Positions 18,194 to 28,246 of a DNA stretch of 64,000 nucleotides are shown here, piece after piece. The number at the start of each line of letters is the position of its first letter. Position 1 is the stretch's first letter. This DNA comes from Maioricimonas rarisocia (GTDB taxonomy: Bacteria > Planctomycetota > Planctomycetia > Planctomycetales > Planctomycetaceae): the NCBI RefSeq assembly GCF_007747795.1, contig NZ_CP036275.1:1974001-2038000 (forward strand), written 5' to 3'. The position numbers were made by a program, and so were the translations under genes. The notes under the pieces are model-generated. The model saw nothing but the letters and a program-made list of their open reading frames with translations. It was not told where the DNA came from and did not search any database.

Positions 18194-18559
18194 ATGCACC
18201 CGATCGAACTGCAATCGACGGACGCCACCGACGCCAGAGCCGGCACGCTTCCGGTCATCGAAAACTGTGACGATTGCGGTGCCTGCTGTATGACGGTCGG
18301 TACGCCGCCGTTTGTTCTGGACGAAGAGCGCGACGAGGCCCGTGAACGGGGTGTGTCGCTGCCGCTGCGGGCGGAGATTCAGGCGCGTCGACGCGAGCTG
18401 GATGCGACCGGCCGACGGGATGCTCCTTGCCTGTGGTTCGATCCGGAAACGCTTCGCTGCCGGCATCACGAGATGCGGCCTCAGGTCTGCCGGGACTACA
18501 CGATCGGCGACTGGCATTGCCGGTTCGCACGCCGGCGTGAGGGGATCGACGGGGCGTGA
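18194..18559 (+). CDS. YkgJ-family cysteine cluster protein
   Basis: 121 aa; the ATG at 18194 has GAGGT 8 bp upstream. Cysteines are arranged as CDDCGACCMT near residue 30, then APCLWFD, LRCRHHEMRPQVCRDY, the pattern of the UPF0153/YkgJ zinc- or iron-cluster family. Members are thought to bind Zn or an Fe-S cluster; function is unresolved. It follows the MORN gene by 126 bp in the same direction and is followed by a repeat cluster. Confidence 0.85.
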   Translation: MHPIELQSTDATDARAGTLPVIENCDDCGACCMTVGTPPFVLDEERDEARERGVSLPLRAEIQARRRELDATGRRDAPCLWFDPETLRCRHHEMRPQVCRDYTIGDWHCRFARRREGIDGA

Positions 18560-19600
18560 GGTAATCGCGTCCGGCGGCAATTCTGGTCCTGTGAGAACCG
18601 GGAGAATCCGATTGGGCGCGGCCTCTGTGCGGAGTTACTGGGACCAGTCCCAGCCTGCAAACCAAAGGTGGTTGTCACCCTCGGGACTGTAGAGTGCTGT
18701 CGCCGAAGGCGACGCACCATCCGCACTAGAGTTGAGCGTCCAATCTGGTTTGATGGTGCGTCACGGGGGCAACGTGGTGCGGGCTTCGAGCGTCGTGCCG
18801 AATCTTTCGCGACTTGCCGTGACACACCCTACAAGGTCTCCAGCCACGGCCACCCGAGCGCTCGACGTTCGCACTGGCGGAGCAGGCTGCCAGGGCACCC
18901 GAACTTTACGTGCCGGGACCAGACCCGGCCTGCAAACCAAAGGTGGTTGTCACCCTCGGGACTGTAGGGTGCTGTCGCCGGAGGCGACGCACCATCTGCA
19001 CTAAAGTTGAGCGTCCAATCTGGTTTGATGGTGCGTCACGGGGGCAACGTCGTGCGGGCTTCGAGCGTCGTGCCGAATCTTACGCGACTTGCCGTGACAC
19101 ACCCTACAAGGTCTCCAGCCACGGTCACCCGAGCGCTCGACGTTCGCACTGGCGGAGCAAGCTGCCAGGGCACCCGAACTTTACGTGCCGGGACCAGTTC
19201 CAGCCTGCAAACCCAAAGTGGTTGTCACCCTCGGGACTGTAGGGTGCTGTCGCCGGAGGCGACGCACCATCCGCACTAAAGTTGAGCATCCAATCTGGTT
19301 TGATGGTGCGTCACGGGGGCAACGTCGTGCGGGCTTCGAGCGTCGTGCCGAATCTTTCGCGACTTGCCGTGACACACCCTACAAGGTCTCCAGCCACGGT
19401 CACCCGAGCGTCAAGCACCCGGCGTGCCGTTCGATCCCCAAGCTCACGCTCAGGACTCGCCTTCAGCTTTGCAGGTCTGTCTTCGCGTCTCGCAAGTCGA
19501 GCCTCACGCCTTGTTCAGCTCGAGTGCAGACGCTGCTCGACGCTTCAGAAAGGCTCAGCTACGATCAGCAACTCCCCTGCTTTGTTGATGCTGACTCCTG
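18560..19600. repeat. Repeat cluster with three near-identical 275-bp units
   Basis: Palindromic elements start at 18689, 18964 and 19239 and end with CCGTGACACACCCTAC; the first runs 18689-18832 (144 bp) and the last ends at 19381. Unit spacing is exactly 275 bp twice. Each element has an outer stem (GTAGRGTG with CACCCTAC), a GTCGCC/GGCGAC hairpin, and a GGTGCGTCACGG arm. From 19382 to 19600 the sequence is not repetitive and precedes the sialidase-like gene. No protein gene is supported. Confidence 0.88.
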
Positions 19601-20794
19601 ATGAAAGCCGATGCCGTGTTGCGTTCTCCGATTGCTGCTGTCGTTCTGGGGCTGTGTGCTCTGACCCTTGCGTGTCTTGTTTCGTCCGCCCGGGCCGCCG
19701 ATCCGCCACCGCTCTGGGCCGGCGACAAACCGGTGCCGAAGACGGATGAGCTGTCCACAATCGACGATGCCAGGTTCCATGTGATCAAGCGACGGGAACC
19801 GGAGCAGGATGGCTACAACTGGCTGCACGGCGTCGCGCTGGCGTGGCACAACGGGCAGCTGTATGTCTCGTACGGTCACAACCGGGGGGCGGAGAATACG
19901 GCCGGCGAGGAAGCCCGCGGTCAGGTGAGCCGGGACGGCGGGCGGACCTGGAGCGATGTGTTCACCATCGATACCGGCGACGTGCCGGAACTTGCGGTCA
20001 GTCACGGAGTGTTTCTCTCGCACGGCGGCCGACTGTGGGCCTTTCAGGGTGCGTTCTACGGACGGATGCAGCGCGTCCATACGCGAGCGTACCGACTCAA
20101 TGAAGCCGACGGAACCTGGGAGAAGCTGGGCGTCGTGGTTGGTGACGGCTTCTGGCCGATGCAGGAGCCGCTCAGGATGGAAGACGGCAACTGGATCATG
20201 GCGGGACTTCAGGTCGGCAATGGATACGGTGGCAGTGACGATCCGGCTGCGGTGGCGATCAGTCACGGCGATGACTTCACCAAATGGGATCTGGTGACGA
20301 TTCCCAAGCCGGCCGACATGGAGATGTGGGGGGAGTCGACCGTCGTTGTCGACGGCTCGTCGGTGCTGAACATCTCGCGGTATCGGCGGCCCGAGGCGCT
20401 GGTGTCGCTGAGCGATGATTTCGGTCGGAGCTGGAGCATGATGCAGACCGGTAACCTGCCGATGGCGGCGTCGAAGCCGTATGCGGGCACACTGTCGACG
20501 GGACAGCATTATCTGGTGGCGACGACGACGGCAGACGGGGGAAACCGCCGCTCGCCGTTGACGATTGCCGTCTCGCGGCCAGGTGAGTGGTCGTTCCGCC
20601 GGATCTACGAGATTCGGGATGCGGTTCATGAGGGCCCCGGCGAATCGGGTAAGGGATTCCGGCTGTCTTATCCGTATGCGGTCGAGCATGACGGGAAGCT
20701 GTACGTCGGCTACTCGAACGATGGCGGCCGCGGTGCGAACCGGAACAGTGCGGAGCTGGCGGTGATCCCGATGGAGTCGCTGACGGCAGAGTGA
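19601..20794 (+). CDS. Secreted sialidase-like (BNR/Asp-box) beta-propeller
   Basis: 397 aa with a signal peptide (SPIAAVVLGLCALTLACL ... ARA). Asp-box motifs SRDGGRTW (about residue 109) and SDDFGRSW (about 269) identify the six-bladed sialidase fold. In this fold an arginine triad binds the acid group; candidates are present but cannot be assigned by eye. Planctomycete members are exported and often not true sialidases, so the substrate, perhaps a host- or algal-derived glycan, is inference. The start codon has only a weak ribosome binding site. A strong hairpin follows 30 bp downstream. Confidence 0.75.
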   Translation: MKADAVLRSPIAAVVLGLCALTLACLVSSARAADPPPLWAGDKPVPKTDELSTIDDARFHVIKRREPEQDGYNWLHGVALAWHNGQLYVSYGHNRGAENTAGEEARGQVSRDGGRTWSDVFTIDTGDVPELAVSHGVFLSHGGRLWAFQGAFYGRMQRVHTRAYRLNEADGTWEKLGVVVGDGFWPMQEPLRMEDGNWIMAGLQVGNGYGGSDDPAAVAISHGDDFTKWDLVTIPKPADMEMWGESTVVVDGSSVLNISRYRRPEALVSLSDDFGRSWSMMQTGNLPMAASKPYAGTLSTGQHYLVATTTADGGNRRSPLTIAVSRPGEWSFRRIYEIRDAVHEGPGESGKGFRLSYPYAVEHDGKLYVGYSNDGGRGANRNSAELAVIPMESLTAE

Positions 20795-20824
20795 GCTGCC
20801 GCGAAGAGACCGCCTGAAATGACA

Positions 20825-20870
20825 ATGCCCCGCGCCGGGACGAGCTGTGTTCCGGGCGGGGCAGCATTTT
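20825..20870. terminator. Hairpin between convergent genes, likely two-way terminator
   Basis: Inverted repeat ATGCCCCGCGCCGG ... CCGGGCGGGGCAGCAT followed by TTT. It lies between the sialidase-like gene (+) and the DUF4198 gene (-) and could end both transcripts. Confidence 0.65.
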
Positions 20871-20889
20871 GGATGCAGTTGGCCGACGG

Positions 20890-21699
20890 CTATTCGCCGC
20901 AGCAGGGACAGATCTCCGGGACGAAGATGCAGAGCGTGGCAGCATAGGCGGTCAGCTCGTAATCATCCGAAGACTCGTCCTCGGCCGTGTAGTGGGCGAC
21001 GACGAGGTACTGGTCGCCGGTCTTCGGCGTGAAGGTGGCCTTGCCGTCATCGTCGGTCGTCCGTTCTTACCGTTCGTCGAATTCGGCGGTCAGCTCTTCG
21101 CTACGGGGGATAAACGAGATGCGGGCCCCCGGCAACGGCTTCCCCTTCAGCAGCAGCTGCACGTCAATCGGCTGTCCCGGTCCCATGGGGAGCACGGGGC
21201 TGCTCTGCGGTACGATCTCGAACGGATGTCCCAGCGGTTTGTCGAAACCGGTCGCCGACTCCTCTTCCGGCCGGTCGAGACTGGGGCTGACGGCGAAGTA
21301 CGCCTTGCCGCTCTTGATCGCGCGAATCGGTCGTCCGTGGTTGACCACCTTGTCGAGCGTGTGGGCCACGGTGTACAGGCCGGGAGCGGCGGCGACGAAC
21401 TTGCCGGTCCAGTACCCTTCCTTTGGTGCGTAGCCGGTGTCGACGAGTCGCGGTTTCAGGTCGTACGGCTTTCCGCCCGGGTCGAGTACGTTCAGAGTGC
21501 AGTCTTCAAGGCCGATCTTGCTGGCCTGTTTGAAGTCACGGTGCTCGTTGCCGTGGTTGCCCAGCTTCAGGTCGACGTAAATCGCATCGCCGGTGCGGAT
21601 GAGGTTTGTGTTCGTTTCGACCCAGGTGTCGTGAGCGGACGCGGATGTTGCTGCGAGCAGCACGGTGCAGAGCAGTGTCAGGCGTGATGTGTGCATCAC
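20890..21699 (-). pseudogene. DUF4198 exported protein gene with an in-frame TAA
   Basis: The ATG at 21699 starts a signal peptide (LTLLCTVLLAATSASA) and then HDTWVETN, the typical start of mature DUF4198 proteins. At 21069-21067 a TAA interrupts the frame after residue 210 (ending TAEFDER). The same frame then continues cleanly for 58 codons (ERTTDDDGKATFTPK, GDQYLVVAHYTAEDE, LCIFVPEICPCCGE) to a TAG at 20890. A Tyr codon is expected at that point, as in DERYERTT, so one base change (TAC or TAT to TAA) explains it. A sequencing error would look the same. The family is linked to nickel/cobalt uptake and envelope functions; role here unknown. Downstream of the DUF1559 gene. Confidence 0.8.
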
Positions 21700-21762
21700 T
21701 GTGATCTCCTGTGAAAACAGACGGGCGTGGCGAGCAGGGCTCGAGACGCGAGGCTAAGAAAA

Positions 21763-21809
21763 CGGCATGGCCACTCCGCTGCGCGGCGAGGCCATGGCAC
21801 CCCGCGAAG
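21763..21809. repeat. Hairpin repeat with GCACCCCGCGAA tail
   Basis: GGCATGGCC pairs with GGCCATGG and is followed by CACCCCGCGAAGG. A related hairpin at 58245-58290 has GGCATGCCC/GGGCATGG with the same tail, so stem bases changed together. Confidence 0.6.
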
Positions 21810-21850
21810 GTTTTCATCCTCCGGGGGGCGCCACATCATGACGGCTCCGG

Positions 21851-21879
21851 AAAAGGCCCGCCCCGGTGACAGGGCGGGT
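21851..21879 (-). terminator. Terminator of the DUF1559 gene
   Basis: On the minus strand, CCCGCCC ... GGGCGGGCC is followed by TTTTCC, 30 bp after the DUF1559 stop. Confidence 0.6.
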
Positions 21880-21908
21880 CGGGAAATGCGCAGTCGATCA
21901 GCGGGCCA

Positions 21909-22904
21909 TCAGAACTCGCCGAGAATTTCGTTGCCCGAGCGGGTCGCCAGTCCCCGCCAGAGCGTCAGGTCGATGTTCTCGCTGATGAAACGGGCGCTGC
22001 CGTCGACGAGAGCTGCCTGAACGCCCCCGACGTGGGCGCTGCGGGCGCTGGTGAGGGCGAAGTTGTGCCAGCCGTTGTGACAGTCCGGCAGTTCGGCATT
22101 CGGGCCGTACCAGTGGTTGTACATCGTGTCGGCGAGATGGCCGTTGACCCACTTGGCGCCGCGCTGTCCCGACCAGGCGGGAGCGGAAGCGGGGGCACAC
22201 GCTGCCGGCGTGGTTTGCGTCCCCATCGAGAGCTCGACGACCCGATGGCGATAGTCGTTGCCGGAAGGCGCCGCGTTCTGGCCGTCGCCGAGCAGATGCT
22301 CGCTGAAGACGATCGTGTTGCTGGTGCCGTCGGTGACGTCACGGAAGCCGATGCGGGACAGCGAGAAGATAACGCCGTCGGCATTGCTGACGGAGCCGTC
22401 ATCGGCTGGGTCGCTGCCGTTGATGCCGGAGCCGGCACAAGCGGGATAGCTGACGCCTGCGTATTCGGAACCGGGAACGCCGTCGCTGTCGCTGGGACAC
22501 AGCAGCAATGACAGTTTCGTGCGGGCGGCCTGGTCGTTCTGGTCGACCAGCACCGGGTCATAGCCGGTGCCGAAAGGAGTCATCGGCGGAACCTCGAACA
22601 CGAGCAGGTTCTTCAGGCTTGCCTGGTCGACGTAGGGAAGCAGTTGGGCCTGGGCCGACCACACGAAGGGGAAGCCGAGTCCCCCTGGCGGAAAGACGCG
22701 GTGGCTCGACTCGTAGTTGTGCAGCGCGAGGGCCAGTTGCTTGAGGTTGTTCTTGCACTGGGCACGTCGCGCCGCTTCGCGGGCCTGCTGGACCGCCGGG
22801 AGCAGCAGGGCAATGAGGATGGCGATGATCGCGATCACCACCAGCAGTTCGATGAGTGTGAATCCGCGCGCACGGCGGGCGCGGTCGCGTTCCGGTGAAT
22901 GCAT
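21909..22904 (-). CDS. DUF1559 protein with type IV pilin-like N-terminus
   Basis: 331 aa from an ATG at 22904, with GAGGAG upstream. Residues 14-30 ([17 protein letters not shown]) are the prepilin cleavage/methylation motif, cut after Gly by prepilin peptidase with methylation of Phe. The rest is the DUF1559 fold typical of Planctomycetes ([55 protein letters not shown]). These occur in large paralogous families; the assembled structure and cargo are unknown. It sits between a Cys-rich exported protein gene and the DUF4198 gene on the same strand. Confidence 0.93.
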   Translation of the reverse strand: MHSPERDRARRARGFTLIELLVVIAIIAILIALLLPAVQQAREAARRAQCKNNLKQLALALHNYESSHRVFPPGGLGFPFVWSAQAQLLPYVDQASLKNLLVFEVPPMTPFGTGYDPVLVDQNDQAARTKLSLLLCPSDSDGVPGSEYAGVSYPACAGSGINGSDPADDGSVSNADGVIFSLSRIGFRDVTDGTSNTIVFSEHLLGDGQNAAPSGNDYRHRVVELSMGTQTTPAACAPASAPAWSGQRGAKWVNGHLADTMYNHWYGPNAELPDCHNGWHNFALTSARSAHVGGVQAALVDGSARFISENIDLTLWRGLATRSGNEILGEF

Positions 22905-22991
22905 GGAGGCACTCCTCTGAAGCCGGATGACGAAGTCGGAACCGGAGCCCACGTGCGCAACAGGCGCGCAGTGAGGTCCCGGACGGACGCA

Positions 22992-23519
22992 TCAGGTCAT
23001 CAACGACTCTGGAGGAGGAGTGTCCGGAGTGCGGGTGCCGGGCGTGAATTGCTCCGACGCGGGCGGTGCAAAGCGTGAGGCACCATCGAGAGGCGTGGGG
23101 CGGCACGAATGCTGGAGCATTCGGGGATCGTTGATACAGACGAGGCCGCTGATCGGTTCGCCGCCACAGCTGCAGACGGTCAGCGAAGGATTCTTCGCGC
23201 CACCATCACCGCAATTGTGCTCAGCCGACGGGCGCGGTTTCGCGGCAACGGATTCCGAGTTGCTGTCGGCGCAGCAGGATGCCTCGACAGTGGCTTTGCA
23301 GCAGGAACCGGTTTCGGAGGTCCGGGCCCGGTTGCGGCAGCAGCAGTTGCCGGACTGTTTGAGGTCGTCCCCGCAGCGGCAGCCGGTCGTGGGAGCGGCA
23401 AAATCGTTCGTCGCCGGCAGGCCGACGGTGGCGGTCGCATACACCATCAGCAGCAGCAGGGCAGCGAGTCGCCGCCGACGCTCTGAGTGATGCTGCGTTC
23501 TGGAGAATCCGTACCGCAT
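22992..23519 (-). CDS. Exported cysteine-rich protein, unknown function
   Basis: 175 aa with a basic start and a hydrophobic stretch (LAALLLLMVYATATVGLPA, about 18-36) that looks like a signal peptide or anchor. The mature region has 14 cysteines in pairs and triplets (GCRCGDD, GNCCCRN, SCCKAT, ASCCAD, VCSCGG), suggesting metal binding or dense disulfides. The tail is Pro/Thr-rich. It lies 87 bp upstream of the DUF1559 gene on the same strand and may be cotranscribed. No family is recognised, but similar leaders upstream of DUF1559 genes would be worth looking for. Confidence 0.65.
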   Translation of the reverse strand: MRYGFSRTQHHSERRRRLAALLLLMVYATATVGLPATNDFAAPTTGCRCGDDLKQSGNCCCRNRARTSETGSCCKATVEASCCADSNSESVAAKPRPSAEHNCGDGGAKNPSLTVCSCGGEPISGLVCINDPRMLQHSCRPTPLDGASRFAPPASEQFTPGTRTPDTPPPESLMT

Positions 23520-23625
23520 GGCCCGCTTCCGCCGGTTGGTTTAGCGGTAGCCATCGTACTGTTGTTGCGGGTGCGGGAGCAATTGATGGGGCGGTCGAAA
23601 TGGTGGCGGAGCGGACCGCGCAGCA

Positions 23626-23656
23626 GAAAGGCCCGGACTCGTGAGAGTCGGGCCTT
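23626..23656 (-). terminator. Terminator of the tRNA-Lys gene
   Basis: On the minus strand AAGGCCCGACTC-TCAC-GAGTCCGGGCC is followed by TTTCTG, 5 bp after the tRNA 3' end. Confidence 0.85.
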
Positions 23657-23661
23657 GGGAG

Positions 23662-23734
<73 letters not shown>

Positions 23735-25097
23735 GATTCGACAGTCGGGACACGCCGCGAACGGGGCCGTTCGGGGGAACCGGCTGCGAAACGGGGAATT
23801 TATCGGACCGGCCGCGGGTTGTCAAAGAACAAAATCGGGGAGGATCGTGATCCTCCGGTCCACCGTGGGAGGGGGGGCTGTGATCCAAAGTGTGATCGTG
23901 CAGCGAGATGCGAGTCGAGGACGCGAGAGCCACAAGTTCTCACGGCCACCCATTCAGGCCGATGGCAGACGTGAGCCACGGGCTCTGCCAAGGCTGTCCG
24001 AGTTACGGGGGATGAGAATAATCGAGGGGCGATGGGCAGATCGGTGATCAACCTCCTGCCGGCCGCGCCGGCCCCGGTACGAAAACCGGGGGGCACCCGT
24101 CTGGATGGCCTGGCCGCTCAATCTTCGCGCTGGCGGAGCAAGTCGCCGGTGGCGGTCGCACGCTTTCCCAGCACGGAGGTGCCGGGCCAGTCCCGGCCTG
24201 AATACCCAAGGCGGTTGTCACCCGCGGGACTGTAGGGTGATGTCGCCGGAGGCGACGCACCATTCGGTCCAAAGTTGAGCGTCCAATCTGGTTCGATGGT
24301 GCGTCACGGGCACTACGTCGTGCGGGCTTCGAGCCTCGTGGCGAATCTTTCGCGACCTGCCGTGACACACCCTACATGGTCTCCAGCCACGGCCACCCGA
24401 CTGCGCGACGATCGCGCTGGCGGAGCAAGTCGCCGGTGGCGGTCGCACGCTTTCCCAGCGCGGAGGTGCCGGGCCAGTCCCGGCCTGAATACCCAAGGCG
24501 GTTGTCACCCGCGGGGCTGTAGGGTGCTGTCGCCGGAGGCGACGCACCATTCGGTCCAAAGTTGAGCGTCCAATCTGGTTTGATGGTGCGTCACGGGGGC
24601 AACGTCGTGCGGGCTTCGAGCCTCGTGCCGAATCTTTCGCGACCTGCCGTGACACACCCTACATGGTCTCCAGCCACGGCCACCCGACTGCGCGACGATC
24701 GCACTGGCGGAGCAAGTCGCCGGTGGCGGTCGCACGCTTTCCCAGCGCGGAGGTGCCGGGCCAGTCCCGGCCTGAATACCCAAGGCGGTTGTCACCCGCG
24801 GGGCTGTAGGGTGCTGTCGCCGGAGGCGACGCACCATTCGGTCCAAAGTTGAGCGTCCAATCTGGTTTGATGGTGCGTCACGGGGGCAACGTCGTGCGGG
24901 CTTCGAGCCTCGTGCCGAATCTTTCGCGACCTGCCGTGACACACCCTACATCGATTCGAGCCTTACACCGGGTTTGCATGTGAGCGGCGGTCGCGTCTAC
25001 GGTATCACCCGGCGGCTTGCCGGTTGCCGACTCTCACCTCCAGCGACACAACGACGGGACGCGGCCCGTCTCTGCGAACATCACACGAGGGGAAGCC
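23735..25097. repeat. Intergenic region with three 287-bp palindromic repeat units
   Basis: From 23735 to about 24050 the sequence is unique and presumably holds the tRNA promoter. From about 24060 there are long repeat units; element starts (GTAGGGTG) are at 24232, 24519 and 24806, giving two exact 287-bp periods, and right ends (CCGTGACACACCCTAC) fall near 24374, 24662 and 24950. Units 2 and 3 are nearly identical. Elements match those at 18.7-19.4 kb in the outer and inner stems. The last 140 bp up to 25097 precede the PhoD-like gene. No protein gene is supported. Confidence 0.88.
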
Positions 25098-27695
25098 ATG
25101 ATTCGGCACTTCGTTGCCATGACGTTGCTCCTTGCTGTCAGCGGCCTGAGCGCCCGGGCGGATGAGATCCGCAGCAGCTGGGACGAGCAGTACGACCGGA
25201 TCTGGATCGGTCCCGAGTACTGGGCCAATCCAATGGAAGACTGGCGACTCGCCGGCGGACGCCTCGAACTCGCGCGCGGCGGTGCCGGACGGTCGGTGCA
25301 TCTGCTGACGCATCAACTGGGCCAGCAGCAGGGGCGGCTGGAGATGTCGGTCCACGTCGGGCGGGCTGGCGGTGCCGGCAACGCGTCGGGTGCGGCCGGT
25401 TTCGAGATCGGGATCCGCAGTGAGCTGGGGGATTACCGCAGCAGTCTGATCCGGGGACGGGGACGCACGTTTGTCGTCACCACCGACGGGGCCCTGCAGA
25501 CACCTGCCGGTCGGACCCAAGTCGACGGACTGGCCGACGCCCTTGCCAACGGTGTGCTGCTGCGGCTGACCGTGGCGCCGGACGGGACCAACGCCGGGGG
25601 CTACACCGCGGAGCTGACGGTCGAGAACCCGGACAGTGGTGAAACGCTGGGGAGGGCGACTGCGAAGCTCGATGGCGAAGACCTCGTCGGGAACATCGCC
25701 CTGGCCTGCAACCCGGGCGGACGGGGGCGTGCCGGTCGTGGTGGGCAGGCCCGCTTCTGGTTCGATGACTGGAGTGTGAGGGGCTCGAAGGTGGTGGAGC
25801 AGCCGGAGCAGCGGTTCGGCCCGATTCTGTATGCGATGCACACGCTCAGCCGGGGCGTGATGAAGATGACCGCCCAGATGCCGCCGGTCGGTCCCGAGGA
25901 CAGTCAGGCGGTCGTGCTGGAAGTTCCGGCGGAGATCGCGCAGTCGATTCTGAATGTGCCGGGCGTCGAGGTGACGACGACCGACGCGGACGGTCAGACA
26001 TGGGCGCCGATCGCCCGGGCGACGATCGATCCGTATTCACGGACCGCACACTTCCGCGTGCCGGACTGGCCGGACTCACAGGATGTGCCGTATCGACTTG
26101 TCTATCGGATGCGGAACCGCTCCGGTGAGGGAGAGGTCGATGTCTATCCCGGCACGGTTCGCCGCGATCCGGTCGACAAGCGTGTGATCTCGGTTGCCGG
26201 CTTCACCGGTCACAAGGACACCGCGTTTCCGAACGAATTGATTGTCTCGAACGTTCTCAAACACGACCCGGATGTGCTGCTGTTCACGGGGGATCAGATC
26301 TACGAGGACGCCGGCGGCTTCGGCATCATCCGGGAGCCGGCCGAAGAGGCGGTCGTCAACTACCTGCGGAAGATCTATCTGTGGGGCTGGTCGTTTCGGG
26401 ATACGCTGCGGGACCGTCCTTCGATCGTGCTGCCGGACGACCACGACGTGTACCAGGGAAACATCTGGGGTGAAGGGGGCAAGCCGCTTCCCGGTGGCGT
26501 GCGCGATCATGACCAGGGGGGCTTCGTCGAGCCGCCGGAGTTCGTGAACGCCGTCTTCCGCACGCAGGTGGGGCATCACCCTGACGCGTACGATGCGACG
26601 CCCATGCTGCAGGGGATCGACGTCTTCTACGGCGACATGCTGTACGGGCGGATCAGCTTCGCGATTCTCGAAGACCGGTACTTCAAGTCGGGGCCGGCTG
26701 GAGAGGTGAACACGTGGCCGGGGCGTTCAGATCATGTGAAGGATGCCGACTTCGACACGTCGAAGCTGGACAAGCCGGGGCTGATTCTGCTGGGTGAGCG
26801 GCAACTGGAGTTTCTGGACAACTGGGCGGAGGACTGGTTCGAAGTGGACATGAAGTGTGTCTGTTCGCAGACGATCTTCTGCAATCTGGCGAACTATCAC
26901 GGTCCGAAGCAGGAGTTCATCTTCGCCGACCTGGATTCCAACGGCTGGCCGCAGACGGGCCGGAACCGGGCGCTGGATGCGATGCGGCGGGGCTTCGCGT
27001 TTCACTATGCGGGCGATCAGCACCTGGCGTCGATCGTCCATCACGGAATTGACGACTGGCGGGACGCGGGGTGGTCCTTCTGTGTTCCGTCGACGGCGGC
27101 GGGGTATCCACGAAGCTGGCGGCCGGACGCGGAAGGTCGCCCGGTGCAGAGCCGGCCCGAACCGGGGCTGCCGAACACCGGAGACTACCGTGACGGCCTG
27201 GGGAACCTGATCTCGGTCTACGCGGTGGGGAACCCGGCGGAGAAGAACCGCAAGCCGGTGCTCGAACTGCTGCACGACAAGGCGTCGGGTTACGGGCTGG
27301 TCCACTTCGACAAGCAGGAGCGGACGATCCGGATGGAGTGCTTCAAGCTGCTGTTCGATGCCGCCGATCCGCAGCCGGAGGACCAGTTCCCCGGGTGGCC
27401 GCGAACGATCCACATGTACGAGAACTACGGTCGGGATGCGGTCGCGTACCTGCCGACAATTCGCGTGGAAGGCCGCCCCAACCCGATCGTGCAGGTGAAG
27501 AATGAGGCGACGGACGAAATCGTCTACACCGTGCGGATGCAGGGGAGGCAGTTCCGTCCCAAAGTGTTTGCGGAAGGGACGTACACGCTTCAGCTATGGC
27601 ACGACGGCGGCGGGATGATGCGGCTGGAATACTTCAGCAATATCGAGACCGTCGGCGACGACAGCGACGCGACGCTGGAGGTCCGCTTCGAGTAG
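25098..27695 (+). CDS. PhoD-like alkaline phosphatase family protein, exported
   Basis: 865 aa; ATG at 25098 with AGGGGA upstream. A signal peptide (MIRHFVAMTLLLAVSGLS ... ARA) is followed by about 230 residues of a LamG-like jelly roll, then the PhoD phosphatase region. Metal-site motifs visible are GDQIYEDAGGFG, LPDDHDVYQGNIWGEG, NLANYHG and HYAGDQHLASIVHHG, the usual order for PhoD-type calcium/iron phosphatases and phosphodiesterases. The C-terminal 180 residues form a beta-rich tail. It probably hydrolyses phosphate esters in the periplasm. No Pho-box could be assigned. The gene stands alone, 36 bp before a convergent small gene. Confidence 0.85.
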   Translation: MIRHFVAMTLLLAVSGLSARADEIRSSWDEQYDRIWIGPEYWANPMEDWRLAGGRLELARGGAGRSVHLLTHQLGQQQGRLEMSVHVGRAGGAGNASGAAGFEIGIRSELGDYRSSLIRGRGRTFVVTTDGALQTPAGRTQVDGLADALANGVLLRLTVAPDGTNAGGYTAELTVENPDSGETLGRATAKLDGEDLVGNIALACNPGGRGRAGRGGQARFWFDDWSVRGSKVVEQPEQRFGPILYAMHTLSRGVMKMTAQMPPVGPEDSQAVVLEVPAEIAQSILNVPGVEVTTTDADGQTWAPIARATIDPYSRTAHFRVPDWPDSQDVPYRLVYRMRNRSGEGEVDVYPGTVRRDPVDKRVISVAGFTGHKDTAFPNELIVSNVLKHDPDVLLFTGDQIYEDAGGFGIIREPAEEAVVNYLRKIYLWGWSFRDTLRDRPSIVLPDDHDVYQGNIWGEGGKPLPGGVRDHDQGGFVEPPEFVNAVFRTQVGHHPDAYDATPMLQGIDVFYGDMLYGRISFAILEDRYFKSGPAGEVNTWPGRSDHVKDADFDTSKLDKPGLILLGERQLEFLDNWAEDWFEVDMKCVCSQTIFCNLANYHGPKQEFIFADLDSNGWPQTGRNRALDAMRRGFAFHYAGDQHLASIVHHGIDDWRDAGWSFCVPSTAAGYPRSWRPDAEGRPVQSRPEPGLPNTGDYRDGLGNLISVYAVGNPAEKNRKPVLELLHDKASGYGLVHFDKQERTIRMECFKLLFDAADPQPEDQFPGWPRTIHMYENYGRDAVAYLPTIRVEGRPNPIVQVKNEATDEIVYTVRMQGRQFRPKVFAEGTYTLQLWHDGGGMMRLEYFSNIETVGDDSDATLEVRFE

Positions 27696-27731
27696 CTGCG
27701 CCCGAGTGACTGTCGTGGCCCGTGGCCGCCG

Positions 27732-28124
27732 TCAGCTGGCGGCGGTCATGGTGTCGAGTCGCGGAAACCGTTCGCGATAGATCAGCCGTTCGAGAAAACC
27801 GGCCTTGCGAAGCAGCGGATCTTCGGGAGAGATCGTGTGCGTCTTTCCACGACGCGTCTGCAACACCAGTTGTCCATCTTCGAGGATCTCTGCGACGGTC
27901 CAGAACTTGTCGACGGAGTAGACGTAGTCGTCGCCACCCTGTGTGGGATGAACGTCCTGAGCTCTCGGACCGGGGTGCGGAGTGAACTTCGTTTTGCGGT
28001 AGACGACCCAGTCGCCTGGTTTGAACGAGGATTTCAGCAGCGTCACGCGTGGATCCTTTCCAGAACGCTGTCGCGGCCCATCCGCGGAGCGGTTCTGCAT
28101 GCCGAAAATGGCAAATGGCATCAT
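27732..28124 (-). CDS. Conserved hypothetical protein, ~104-130 aa
   Basis: The credible domain begins FKPGDWVVYRKTKF, a beta-barrel-like opening, then PGPRAQDVHPTQGGDDYVY, WTVAEILEDGQ and TRRGKTHTISPEDP. It resembles small planctomycete proteins of unknown function with a KOW/CarD-like strand pattern, but this is only an impression. Two starts are possible: ATG at 28124 with GAAGGG upstream, or GTG at 28046 with AAGGA upstream; the second gives 104 aa and trims a basic, unconserved-looking leader. Convergent with the PhoD-like gene. Confidence 0.7.
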   Translation of the reverse strand: MMPFAIFGMQNRSADGPRQRSGKDPRVTLLKSSFKPGDWVVYRKTKFTPHPGPRAQDVHPTQGGDDYVYSVDKFWTVAEILEDGQLVLQTRRGKTHTISPEDPLLRKAGFLERLIYRERFPRLDTMTAAS

Positions 28125-28246
28125 TAACTGACCCTTCCGGCGCGCACCGAGACGAGCACCGGAGCGAATGTCCCCTCAGTCTCGCCGCGATTGCGTGACG
28201 TGGGAGGGGGAAATACCTGAGGCCACTGATATGTAAAGCAGAAATG

